Below, in pieces: positions 8,961 to 15,908 of a DNA stretch of 64,000 bases. The translations under genes and the position numbers were made by a program. Every line of letters begins with the position of its first letter. Positions within the stretch are counted from its first letter, which is position 1. The notes under the pieces are model-generated. The model searched no databases and was not told where the DNA came from. It was given only the letters and a program-made list of their open reading frames with translations. Source of the DNA: Brachybacterium timonense (GTDB taxonomy: Bacteria; Actinomycetota; Actinomycetes; Actinomycetales; Dermabacteraceae); contig NZ_LT984895.1 of the NCBI RefSeq assembly GCF_900258505.1, positions 1,594,261 through 1,658,260 on the forward strand. The letters are read 5' to 3'.

Positions 8961-9785
8961 TCAGCCGGCGACGCGTTCGGCCGCGAACCCCCGAGCAGCG
9001 TGCGGATCCAACACAGCTGCTGGATGTGGCCCGGCGGCCTCCCAGGCGGCGCGCTGGGTGTCGGCTGCCGTGCCGTTCAGGGTGCCGCCTGCTGCAAGCA
9101 CGAGGTTGCCGGGGTAACGGCCGGTCAGCATGGAGGCGTCGGCAAGCACCCACGGCCCGGCAAGTCCCGCCGCATCGCAGGCATCGTCCAGCGTCTGGAT
9201 CTGTGTGCCCGCGAAGCGCAGCGGCGGATCGTCACCCACGTTGATGAGCAGTGCCCCGTCGGCGCGCAGCAACCGCAACAGGTCGGTGTAGAAGGCGGTG
9301 CAGGCCAGATGGTCGGGGGATTCCTCCCCGGTGAAGATATCCATCACTACCGCATCGAATGTCCCATCGGGGAGCGTCTGGCAGACCTCACGGGCGTCGC
9401 CGTGCAGGGCATGAAGGCGCGTGCCGGGCGGAAGAGGCAGTGTGGAGGTTACGAAGTCCACGAGCTCCCGTTCGATCTCGATGACGGTCTGCGCGCTGCG
9501 GGGCCGGGTGTGCTGGACGTAGCGGGGGAGAGTGAGCGCCCCAGCTCCCAGATGCAGCACGCTGATCGGCTCGCCGACGGGCCGCAGAGTGTCGAGAACG
9601 GTCGCCATGCGCCGCAGGTACTCGTGCCGGATCACCGACGGATCCTCGATGTCGACATGAGACTGCTCGACGTCGCCGAGCCACAGCGCCCATCCGCCGA
9701 CGACCTCATCACCCATGATCGCCGCTTCGATCCCACTGGAGGAGAGCCGGATCTGACGCGGGCACGGGACAGAGGAGATGCTCAT
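8961..9785 (-). CDS. Spermidine-synthase-like Rossmann-fold protein
   Basis: 274-residue protein with the polyamine aminopropyltransferase/methyltransferase fold. Motifs include LHLGAGALTLPRYVQ (nucleotide-binding loop), VIEIERELVDF (acidic residue binding the ribose), LHGDAREV and AVVMDIFTGEESP, the last resembling the spermidine-synthase DVFSGAQTP segment. The N-terminal membrane domain of fused MFS/spermidine-synthase proteins is absent, so the true substrate is uncertain. Start at 9785 (MSISSVPCPRQ) is preferred; 9794 is an alternative. A start at 9884 would add a repeated VQPARRA segment encoded by the 21-bp tandem repeat and seems unlikely. It is convergent with the ABC-F gene. Confidence 0.8.
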   Translation of the reverse strand: MSISSVPCPRQIRLSSSGIEAAIMGDEVVGGWALWLGDVEQSHVDIEDPSVIRHEYLRRMATVLDTLRPVGEPISVLHLGAGALTLPRYVQHTRPRSAQTVIEIERELVDFVTSTLPLPPGTRLHALHGDAREVCQTLPDGTFDAVVMDIFTGEESPDHLACTAFYTDLLRLLRADGALLINVGDDPPLRFAGTQIQTLDDACDAAGLAGPWVLADASMLTGRYPGNLVLAAGGTLNGTAADTQRAAWEAAGPHPAAVLDPHAARGFAAERVAG

Positions 9786-9803
9786 GCACGCCATTCTGAC
9801 GGA

Positions 9804-9877
9804 CTGCACCGCGCGTCTGGCTGGCTGCACCGCGCGTCTGGCTGGCTGCACCGCGCGTCTGGCTGGCTGCACCGCGT
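9804..9877. repeat. 21-bp tandem repeat, about 3.5 copies
   Basis: Three perfect copies of CTGCACCGCGCGTCTGGCTGG (9804-9824, 9825-9845, 9846-9866) are followed by a partial fourth copy. They lie directly upstream of the minus-strand spermidine-synthase-like gene. If that gene used its longest start, each copy would encode the heptad VQPARRA. No spacers are present, so it is not CRISPR. Confidence 0.95.
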
Positions 9878-9912
9878 GCATCATGACAATGGTTTACATG
9901 CGTACTCTCCGA

Positions 9913-9930
9913 CACTGCAGAAATGCAGTG
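9913..9930. promoter_or_regulatory. Inverted repeat upstream of the SatD/HTH gene
   Basis: CACTGCA-GAAA-TGCAGTG is a perfect 7-bp inverted repeat 32 bases before the start codon of the HTH protein gene, in the divergent region. It could be an operator for that protein (autoregulation) or a small hairpin; there is no direct evidence for either. Confidence 0.35.
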
Positions 9931-9962
9931 ATCGGCTGTGGCGGGTCGGTACCGTCGGCATC

Positions 9963-10592
9963 ATGTATGTGCTGCTGTTCGCCCCGCCCCGTCGTGCCTC
10001 GAGCGAGGACCCGATTCCCGCGCTCGCGCAGACCCTTGCTCCGCTGGGCTTGCGGGGCGGTCCCGAGCGCACTATCGGACGGGAGGCCATCGCCGTGGCT
10101 GACCGCGCAAGCACTGCCCTGGACGCGATCCGTGCCGCCCGCGAAGAGGGGGCCTGGCGGATCGGTCTGGGCATCGGCGACGTGGTGCATCCGCTGCCCG
10201 CTGAACTGCGAGCTCTCGAGGGGCCCGCCATACAGGCCGCACAGGATGCGCTGCACATCGCCGCCACCACCAGTCAGGTGCCGGTTGCGATCCGCGCCGC
10301 CGATCCCCGCCAGGCCGAGACCGCGCATGACGCCCAGGCTGTGCTGCGCCTGATCGGCTGGATGATCGCCACCCGCAACCGCGGCCAGTGGCGGGTCGCC
10401 CGCGCCGTGCGAGAACATCCCGACTGGACACAGCAGCAGCTCGCCGATCACCTCGGCGTCACCCAGCAGACAGTCTCCCGCTCCCTGCAGACCAGTGGCT
10501 GGCGCGAGGAAAGCGCGGCCTACCCGCTGCTTGAGCGCCTGTTGTCCATGATCGACCTCACGTCTGCGCCCACGGATCGCAGCACGCGCTGA
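9963..10592 (+). CDS. SatD-like protein with C-terminal helix-turn-helix
   Basis: 209-residue protein of unknown function. Residues 1-130 resemble SatD-family proteins (DRASTALDAIRAAREEGAWRIGLGIGDV..., then EGPAIQAAQDALHIA). Residues 155-177 form a clear helix-turn-helix, WTQQQLADHLGVTQQTVSRS. A DNA-binding role is therefore inferred. It is divergent from the spermidine-synthase-like gene with the 21-bp repeats and a 7-bp inverted repeat between them. The start ATG at 9963 gives MYVLLFAPPRR; no strong ribosome site precedes it. SatD was named from a Streptococcus sat locus, but its biochemical function is not established. Confidence 0.7.
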   Translation: MYVLLFAPPRRASSEDPIPALAQTLAPLGLRGGPERTIGREAIAVADRASTALDAIRAAREEGAWRIGLGIGDVVHPLPAELRALEGPAIQAAQDALHIAATTSQVPVAIRAADPRQAETAHDAQAVLRLIGWMIATRNRGQWRVARAVREHPDWTQQQLADHLGVTQQTVSRSLQTSGWREESAAYPLLERLLSMIDLTSAPTDRSTR

Positions 10593-10610
10593 TCTGACGG
10601 CCGCGAGCGC

Positions 10611-10616
10611 TATCCT
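10611..10616 (+). promoter_or_regulatory. Candidate -10 element of the efp-nusB transcript
   Basis: TATCCT fits the actinobacterial TAnnnT -10 pattern, 84 bases before the efp ATG. No convincing -35 is visible. Confidence 0.3.
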
Positions 10617-10699
10617 GGAGTGCGGTGCGCCCGCTGGCGCATACACCCCTGAACATCCGCCCGGACCCCCACGCGTCCGCGGCATGGCCGAGGAGACTC

Positions 10700-11257
10700 A
10701 TGGCGACGACGAACGATCTCAAGAACGGAATGGTGCTGGACCTCGAGGGTCAGCTCTGGAGCGTGGTCGAGTTTCAGCACGTGAAGCCGGGCAAGGGCCC
10801 TGCTTTCGTGCGCACCAAGCTCAAGAACGTCCTGTCCGGCAAGACCGTCGAGAAGACCTTCAACGCCGGCGTGAAGGTCAAGACAGCCAACGTCGATAAG
10901 CGCGACATGCAGTACTCGTACCTCGACGGTGACATGTTCGTCTTCATGGACACCACCACCTGGGAGCAGGTTAACGTGTCCGCCGACATCGTCGGTGACG
11001 CGAAGGACTTCATGCTCGAGGGCCAGGATGCCGTGGTCGCCTTCCATGAGGGCACCGTGCTGTACGTCGAGCTGCCCGCCTCCGTGACGCTCGAGATCAC
11101 CTTCACCGAGCCCGGGCTGCAGGGTGACCGTTCCAATGGCGGCACCAAGCCCGCCACGCTGGAGACCGGCCGCGAGATCCAGGTGCCGCTGTTCCTTGAC
11201 CAGGGCACCAAGGTGAAGGTCGATACGCGCACGGGCGACTACCTTGGACGCGCCTGA
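10700..11257 (+). CDS. efp: Translation elongation factor P
   Basis: EF-P of 185 residues, which rescues ribosomes stalled at polyproline. The KOW-like N domain carries the tip loop [15 protein letters not shown] with the key lysine at position 32, followed by the two OB-like domains and the C-terminal signature region [15 protein letters not shown]. The palindromic PGKGP loop is typical of an actinobacterial EF-P subfamily reported to work without lysine modification; no modification enzymes are seen here. The ATG at 10700 has GAGGAG four bases upstream. nusB follows directly. Confidence 0.97.
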   Translation: MATTNDLKNGMVLDLEGQLWSVVEFQHVKPGKGPAFVRTKLKNVLSGKTVEKTFNAGVKVKTANVDKRDMQYSYLDGDMFVFMDTTTWEQVNVSADIVGDAKDFMLEGQDAVVAFHEGTVLYVELPASVTLEITFTEPGLQGDRSNGGTKPATLETGREIQVPLFLDQGTKVKVDTRTGDYLGRA

Positions 11258-11258
11258 G

Positions 11259-11771
11259 GTGACGGACTCCACGCGCGACCCGGGGTTGCCCCTGCCCGCT
11301 CGCGACGGCGAGGACGTGTCGTTCGAACGCACGATCCCCGGCAGCACGCAGCGGCTCTCCTCCCGCACCCGAGAGCGCATCCGCGCGGTGGATGTGCTCT
11401 TCGAAGCCGACGCCCGCGGTATGGACGAACTGGCTGTGCTTGAGGAGCGTCTGGTGCGCACCGCAGCCCAGACCGCGCTGCCCGATAGGGCCGCACACCT
11501 GGTGCGCCTGCACGCTGAACACGCCGACGAGATCGATGAACAGCTCTCGACCCACGCCCGCGACTGGCCCTTGCGCCGCATGCCGGCCGTTGACCGGGCG
11601 CTGCTGCGCCTGGGCGCCGCCGAACTGCTGCACGACGTGTCGGCGGCGGAACGTCCCGCGATCATCGGGGAGTACGTGAAGATCGCCGACGTGCTCTCCA
11701 CGGATTCCTCACCGCGCTTCGTGAACGGTCTCCTGCAGCGCTTGGCCGACGTGGCTGACCTCCTCGGCTGA
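11259..11771 (+). CDS. nusB: Transcription antitermination protein NusB
   Basis: NusB binds boxA RNA with NusE (S10) and takes part in rRNA antitermination. The 170-residue all-helical protein contains the family segments SRTRERIRAVDVLFEAD, WPLRRMPAVDRALLRLGAAELLH and IIGEYVKIADVLSTDSSPRFVNGLL. A GTG at 11259, one base after the efp stop, is taken as start; a TTG at 11244 inside efp is the alternative. The N-terminal 35 residues are an extension beyond the core. In many actinobacteria efp-nusB is followed directly by pyrR; here about 5 kb of accessory DNA separates them. Confidence 0.95.
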   Translation: MTDSTRDPGLPLPARDGEDVSFERTIPGSTQRLSSRTRERIRAVDVLFEADARGMDELAVLEERLVRTAAQTALPDRAAHLVRLHAEHADEIDEQLSTHARDWPLRRMPAVDRALLRLGAAELLHDVSAAERPAIIGEYVKIADVLSTDSSPRFVNGLLQRLADVADLLG

Positions 11772-11791
11772 GCCGCCCGCCGATATCCACC

Positions 11792-11823
11792 ACGAGCCCC
11801 GTCACCGACGTGACGGGGCTCGT
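11792..11823 (+). terminator. nusB terminator; right arm lies in the island's direct repeat
   Basis: A 13-bp perfect stem (ACGAGCCCCGTCA at 11792-11804 with TGACGGGGCTCGT at 11811-11823) and a 6-base loop, ending in TT. Its loop and right arm are repeated exactly at 16937-16952. Confidence 0.85.
11807..11822. repeat. Left copy of 16-bp direct repeat flanking the island
   Basis: GACGTGACGGGGCTCG occurs here inside the nusB terminator and again, identically, at 16937-16952 on the same strand. The two copies bracket the accessory genes and look like attachment sites or target duplication. Confidence 0.7.
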
Positions 11824-12075
11824 TGCGCAGGAGAGCCGTGGATCGGCGGGTTGCGGGCACGCATTCCTTAGTGACTGTTGCTCGATCGAGGTGCTGACCT
11901 GATGGCACTGGAGCGGGCGGGGTGTCAGGTGGCGAGAGCGACCGGGGTCATGACGGTCGCGGTGTCGATCGGGCTGGCCGCCCCAGGTGAGCGTGGCGTT
12001 CGGTCGGGACCTGGGGACGTGCGTTCGGCTCTGAAGAGGCAGGGAGGGACGGGTCACTGACCGCGCTGCGAGTCG
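11824..12075. other. Non-coding left end of the island
   Basis: 252 bases after the nusB terminator and before the stop of the beta-lactamase-like gene. I see no supported gene or RNA; the short open frames here overlap nusB or lack coding character and ribosome sites. It may be degenerate sequence left by the insertion. Confidence 0.5.
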
Positions 12076-12996
12076 TCAGCGCCGGTTCAAGGGCTCCGAC
12101 CGGATCCCGTCGACGATCGATGCGGCGATCGCTCCGATCCCGTCGTCGACGGCTGGAATCAGACGGTCGAAATCGAGGCTGCGGGTGAGGACGCTGACCG
12201 CGATCGGCACCTCGCCGTCATGCGTGACCACGGCGCTGTCGTGGCGAAACGGGCCCCAAGAACCGGTCTTCTCGGCGACGCTTACGCCCGGGTAGCACAG
12301 CGTTCTGCTGATCCGGGTCGGAACGAACTGCTGTGCCAGCATGCCGCAGACCATGTCCGTGCCGACCCTGTCCATCAGCGTCCCGTTCCACAGCGCGCTG
12401 AGCAGCCGCACCTGATCAGCGGCAGTCGTGAGCGAACCGAGGACGCGATCCCTTCGCGTGAATTCGAGCAGGTCGTCGTCGATGTCGGGGCCGGAGGTGA
12501 AGGGGCTGTCCCTCCGGGCTGTCTCGACGGCGAGTCGGACGGTATCGGCGGTGCTGGCGATGCACGAGCGACGCATGGACGCGTCGTGGGCGACGTCGTC
12601 GACAGCGGCGATGCCGACCTCCCTCAGGATGAGGTCGGCGGAGGTGTTGTCGGATCCCACGAGCATGAAACGCATGAGCTCGCGCCACGTGACAGTGACG
12701 GGATCCTCGATGAGGGACAGCCCGACGCCTCCGTTCACTCGCTGGTCGGGATGCACGCGCACCGGCTCAGACAGGCGCGAGCCTCTGGCCCGGTAGAGGG
12801 CAATGGCGGCCGGCAGTTTGTACAGCGATGCTCCCGGCCATAACGCGTCCCGCCGATGGCTCAGGATCGGCCCGGCGCCGTCGATGCGGTGCGCGCAGAA
12901 TGACAGGTCGATACCCAGTCCGTCGGCGATCTCCAAGGCGCTGACGACGGCCGGAACTGCTCCGGCCGTCCTCCCGCTGATGGCTTCAGTCATCAT
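12076..12996 (-). CDS. Class-A-beta-lactamase-like serine hydrolase, no signal peptide
   Basis: 306-residue penicillin-recognising serine hydrolase. The three active-site motifs are S57-L-Y-K60 (GASLYKLPAAI), S115-D-N117 (LVGSDNTSADLIL) and K243-T-G245 (VAEKTGSWG). Two features are odd. There is no signal peptide, lipobox or membrane segment; the chain starts MMTEAISGRTAG. Between SDN and KTG I cannot find the ExxLN omega-loop motif that holds the deacylating glutamate of class A beta-lactamases. It may therefore acylate but deacylate slowly, or be an esterase or peptidase relative. The start at 12996 (or 12993) overlaps the end of the LysR gene by 11 bases, so the two are translationally coupled. 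A normal secreted beta-lactamase with a mis-read start is unlikely, because upstream codons in this frame encode no hydrophobic stretch. Confidence 0.85.
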   Translation of the reverse strand: MMTEAISGRTAGAVPAVVSALEIADGLGIDLSFCAHRIDGAGPILSHRRDALWPGASLYKLPAAIALYRARGSRLSEPVRVHPDQRVNGGVGLSLIEDPVTVTWRELMRFMLVGSDNTSADLILREVGIAAVDDVAHDASMRRSCIASTADTVRLAVETARRDSPFTSGPDIDDDLLEFTRRDRVLGSLTTAADQVRLLSALWNGTLMDRVGTDMVCGMLAQQFVPTRISRTLCYPGVSVAEKTGSWGPFRHDSAVVTHDGEVPIAVSVLTRSLDFDRLIPAVDDGIGAIAASIVDGIRSEPLNRR

Positions 12997-13834
12997 GAGT
13001 GAGTGAGGCCAGGGTGGTCTGAAGCGGAGTCCATGCCTCATGCACGTCCCGGCTGCGCTCATCCCTGCGTGCGATGAGCTGGAATCTCGCTGCCACGTGC
13101 TCCGGGAGCGCACGGACGGAGAGTCCTTCGGTCCAGGCGCTCGGCCACGGCGGTCTGCCGATCGACAGTGCACGTGTCAGGTGTCCAGCGCGGAGGCCGG
13201 CCACGACGCTCAAGCGCCCTTCGGCTGTGAAGGAGCCGACCATCCCTTGGGCACGGAGGTCAGCGGCGATCGTACGGAGGGCCGGCGCGGGAGGGCTCTC
13301 ATGGACGAGCACGTGGCGAGGCGGCAGCGGCGACGCGTCGGGGAGCAGCTCCCAGAGCCGACATGATGCGACCTGGGAAACCCGCAGGCCTTCCGTCCGC
13401 ACCGGGGCGAGTACGAGTGCGACTCCGCCGTGCTCCCGGATGCGCATCACGGCGTCCATCGTCGGACATGCACGGAGGCGGATGTCCGTGCCTGCGGCGA
13501 CGGCCGTCGTGACGAGTCGGGTCGCCCACTCCTGAGGACATCCGGGATCGACGAGAAGCTCCAGCGGAGTCCGGGCGTCGGACAGCGCCGCGGCCCTCAA
13601 GCGTTCTACACCGTCGCGCACCCGCGTCGACTCCTGGAGCACTCGCCGTCCGGCGTCCGTCAGCTGCGCACCACGTGGCGTTCGTTCGAACAAGGTGCAT
13701 CCCAGCTCCTTCTCGAGGCGCCGGATAGCTTGAGACATCGGTGGCTGCGCCATGCCGACCGCCTGTGCCGCTCGCCCGAAATGCTCCTCCTCGGCGACTG
13801 CTTCGAAGAGATCCAGGTGACGGAGAAGGTCCAT
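12986..13834 (-). CDS. LysR-family transcriptional regulator
   Basis: 282-residue LysR-type regulator. The N-terminal winged HTH is clear (residues 1-60: LRHLDLFEAVAEEEHFGRAAQAVGMAQPPMSQAIRRLEKEL), followed by a linker helix and a periplasmic-binding-like effector domain. The ATG at 13834 is preceded by a strong TAGGAGGAG. Its 3' end overlaps the beta-lactamase-like gene, and 84 bases separate it from the divergent PBP gene, the usual geometry for a LysR protein regulating its divergent neighbour. By analogy with AmpR it may respond to cell-wall fragments or beta-lactams; that is inference, and it has no close AmpR features I can identify. Confidence 0.93.
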   Translation of the reverse strand: MDLLRHLDLFEAVAEEEHFGRAAQAVGMAQPPMSQAIRRLEKELGCTLFERTPRGAQLTDAGRRVLQESTRVRDGVERLRAAALSDARTPLELLVDPGCPQEWATRLVTTAVAAGTDIRLRACPTMDAVMRIREHGGVALVLAPVRTEGLRVSQVASCRLWELLPDASPLPPRHVLVHESPPAPALRTIAADLRAQGMVGSFTAEGRLSVVAGLRAGHLTRALSIGRPPWPSAWTEGLSVRALPEHVAARFQLIARRDERSRDVHEAWTPLQTTLASLTHDD

Positions 13835-13918
13835 GATCTCCTCCTATATCTAGAGAATGTACGCCGGGCCATCATATGCATATTGGACGTATCGCTCGGG
13901 GGTCGTCACGCTGTGCAC
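13835..13918. promoter_or_regulatory. LysR/PBP divergent promoter with candidate operator
   Basis: This 84-base gap is distinctly AT-rich for the window (TATATCTAGAGAATGTAC at 13845-13862; CATCATATGCATATTGG near 13870-13886). It contains the 10-bp palindrome ATATGCATAT at 13874-13883, a plausible core of a LysR T-N11-A type operator. It must drive both the LysR/beta-lactamase-like transcript and the PBP transcript. Confidence 0.45.
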
Positions 13919-15904
13919 ATGACACGAAGACCAGGCAGGCACCGATCGCGGACCGGGACGTCGGAGACGAGTGCGCGACCCACCCATCCCCGTCGGCCCT
14001 CTCGCCGCGCCGTCCTCGGGTCGGGGGCGCTGCTCGCCGCGGCAGGGGCAGGTACCGGTATCTCCTGGTATCGGCACAAAAAGGGCGACGCGAGCTCCGA
14101 GACGGCGTCCCTCCTCACAGCGCTGCGCGCGGGCGACCTGGACGGGGCGCCGCTGGATGCGTCGGAGCGGCATTCGGCCGCCGAGCGCTTCGCCGCCACT
14201 GTGGGTGCCCTGAGGGAGACGCTCGGCGAGCCTACGATCGAGCTGACTCGGCAGGAAGGCGGGGCGGATCAGCTCTCGCTGCATCTTGCGTGGAGCTGGG
14301 GTCTCGGCCGGGGGCAAGCCCCCTGGACCTACACGACCGTGGTGACGTTGGCCCGCGGCGATGAGGGCTGGGTGACCACCCTGCCGATCGAGGCACTTGT
14401 GCCGGGAGCGAAGGAGGGTGATCGCCTGGAGGTCCGCACCGTCCAGCCGGCCATGGGCAGGATCCTTGATGCCAGAGGCCTGCAGGTCTACGGGCCCACC
14501 GCGGTGATCGACGTGGGGATCGACAAAGGGTCCCTACAGCACGGCGACGTCGGCGACTCGGCGGTCGATCTCGCACGAGTCCTGGGGATCGATCCCGACG
14601 CCTTTCGGGCACGAGTGGAGGCAAGCGGGCCGAAGGCGTTCGTCACAGCACTTCGAATCCGGGAGGAGAGTGCCGGCGACTACAACCTCGATGCTGCCGA
14701 TGACGTGCCCGGCTGCCTCCAGCAGGACGCCGTCGCGGCTTTGGCAGTCGAGAAGGGCTTCGCCCCCGGGGTGCTCGGTTCGCTCAGGGAGGCCACGGCC
14801 GAGGATATCGAGGATAGTGACGGGCAGCTCGCCGCTGGGGACCTCGTCGGCAGTGGGGGCATCTGCGCGGCGTTCGGGACGACCCTGCTCGGCACGCCCG
14901 GGCGAACGATAACCAGGGTGCCCGCGCGAGGCTCGTCCTCCGAGGAACTGCACCGACTCCCTGTCGTTGACGGCGAGGATGTCCTGATCACCCTCGACTC
15001 CGGACTCCAGCGAATGGCGACATCCGTCCTCGCAGACGCTGAGGCGCCCTCGTCGATCTGCGTCGTTCGCCCCTCGGACGGAGGTCTTCTGGCCGCCGCG
15101 CTCGGACCCACCGGACAGGAGTACCCGATCGGCCTCGTGGGCCAGTACGCACCGGGGTCGACATTCAAGACGATTACCGCGCTGTCGATGCTGCGCCTGG
15201 GAGACACGCCGGACACCGTCGTAGAGTGTCCCGCGAAGGCGACCATTGAAGGTCGTTCGTTCAAGAACGCGGATCGGATGGATCCCGCTCATTTCGGGCC
15301 GATGCCGTTGAAAGATGCGATCGCGCACTCGTGTAACACCGCCTTGCTCCTGGAGCACGACCGTGTCAGCCAGGAGCTGCTCGCAGACTCAGCTGCCTCG
15401 CTGGGGATCGGTCTAAAGGCGGGTGTGGGTCTGGACTGCTTCATGGGCTCCGTGGACCCTGCCGACACGGGCACCGAACATGTCGCAGCCATGATGGGCC
15501 AGGGCCGCGTGCTCGCCTCCCCTCTCGTGATGGCGGACGTGATGGCTTCGGTGATGGCCGGCCGCACGGTCACGCCGCAGATCCTCATCAACCCCACCGA
15601 GCCTGCGGACGAGCCGGGGAGCCCCCTTACCCGAGAGGAAGCGGAGTGTCTGCGCGGCATGCTTCGCGGCGTCGTGACTTACGGCGGACTCAGCTCTCTC
15701 TTCGGCGACTACCCGGGCGCTCCCGTCCATGCGAAGACCGGGACAGCGCAATGGGTGGACGGCGGAGAGATCCGGCTTCACTCCTGGGTGATCGTCGGAC
15801 AGGGCGACCTGGCATTTTCCGTCTTCGTCGAGACGGGAGACTATGGATCACGCACTGCCGCACCCCTGGCGAAGCGGTTCCTTGATGCTGTTCACAGCGA
15901 GTGA
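13919..15904 (+). CDS. Penicillin-binding protein with MecA-like N-terminal domain
   Basis: 661-residue membrane-anchored transpeptidase for peptidoglycan cross-linking. Residues 24-48 form a twin-arginine-like signal/anchor (RRPSRRAVLGSGALLAAAGAG). Residues 62-160 resemble the NTF2-like MecA_N domain (SLLTALRAGDLDGAPLD...). The PBP dimerisation-like region follows (about 190-350). The transpeptidase domain has S414-T-F-K417 (APGSTFKTI), S471-C-N473 (HSCNTALL) and K606-T-G608 (AKTGTAQW), all intact. The architecture matches class B PBPs of the MecA/PbpA type, some of which have low beta-lactam affinity; whether this one does cannot be told from sequence. It is divergent from the LysR gene and followed four bases later by a membrane protein gene, probably co-transcribed. 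Confidence 0.9.
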   Translation: MTRRPGRHRSRTGTSETSARPTHPRRPSRRAVLGSGALLAAAGAGTGISWYRHKKGDASSETASLLTALRAGDLDGAPLDASERHSAAERFAATVGALRETLGEPTIELTRQEGGADQLSLHLAWSWGLGRGQAPWTYTTVVTLARGDEGWVTTLPIEALVPGAKEGDRLEVRTVQPAMGRILDARGLQVYGPTAVIDVGIDKGSLQHGDVGDSAVDLARVLGIDPDAFRARVEASGPKAFVTALRIREESAGDYNLDAADDVPGCLQQDAVAALAVEKGFAPGVLGSLREATAEDIEDSDGQLAAGDLVGSGGICAAFGTTLLGTPGRTITRVPARGSSSEELHRLPVVDGEDVLITLDSGLQRMATSVLADAEAPSSICVVRPSDGGLLAAALGPTGQEYPIGLVGQYAPGSTFKTITALSMLRLGDTPDTVVECPAKATIEGRSFKNADRMDPAHFGPMPLKDAIAHSCNTALLLEHDRVSQELLADSAASLGIGLKAGVGLDCFMGSVDPADTGTEHVAAMMGQGRVLASPLVMADVMASVMAGRTVTPQILINPTEPADEPGSPLTREEAECLRGMLRGVVTYGGLSSLFGDYPGAPVHAKTGTAQWVDGGEIRLHSWVIVGQGDLAFSVFVETGDYGSRTAAPLAKRFLDAVHSE

Positions 15905-15908
15905 GCGC

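Noticed and set aside
9804-9877. CRISPR-like array
   Set aside because: The repeats are contiguous with no spacers and there are no cas genes.
9785-9884. Upstream start of the spermidine-synthase-like protein through the repeats
   Set aside because: It would add a repeat-encoded basic peptide without a ribosome site. Kept only as an alternative in the repeat finding.
11662-12057. Minus-strand frame covering the left end of the island and the end of nusB
   Set aside because: It overlaps nusB and its terminator and its translation has no coding character. It was considered as a transposase remnant but no motif supports this.
12076-12996. Ordinary secreted class A beta-lactamase
   Set aside because: No signal peptide is found upstream of the start and no ExxLN motif is seen, so resistance by hydrolysis is not claimed.
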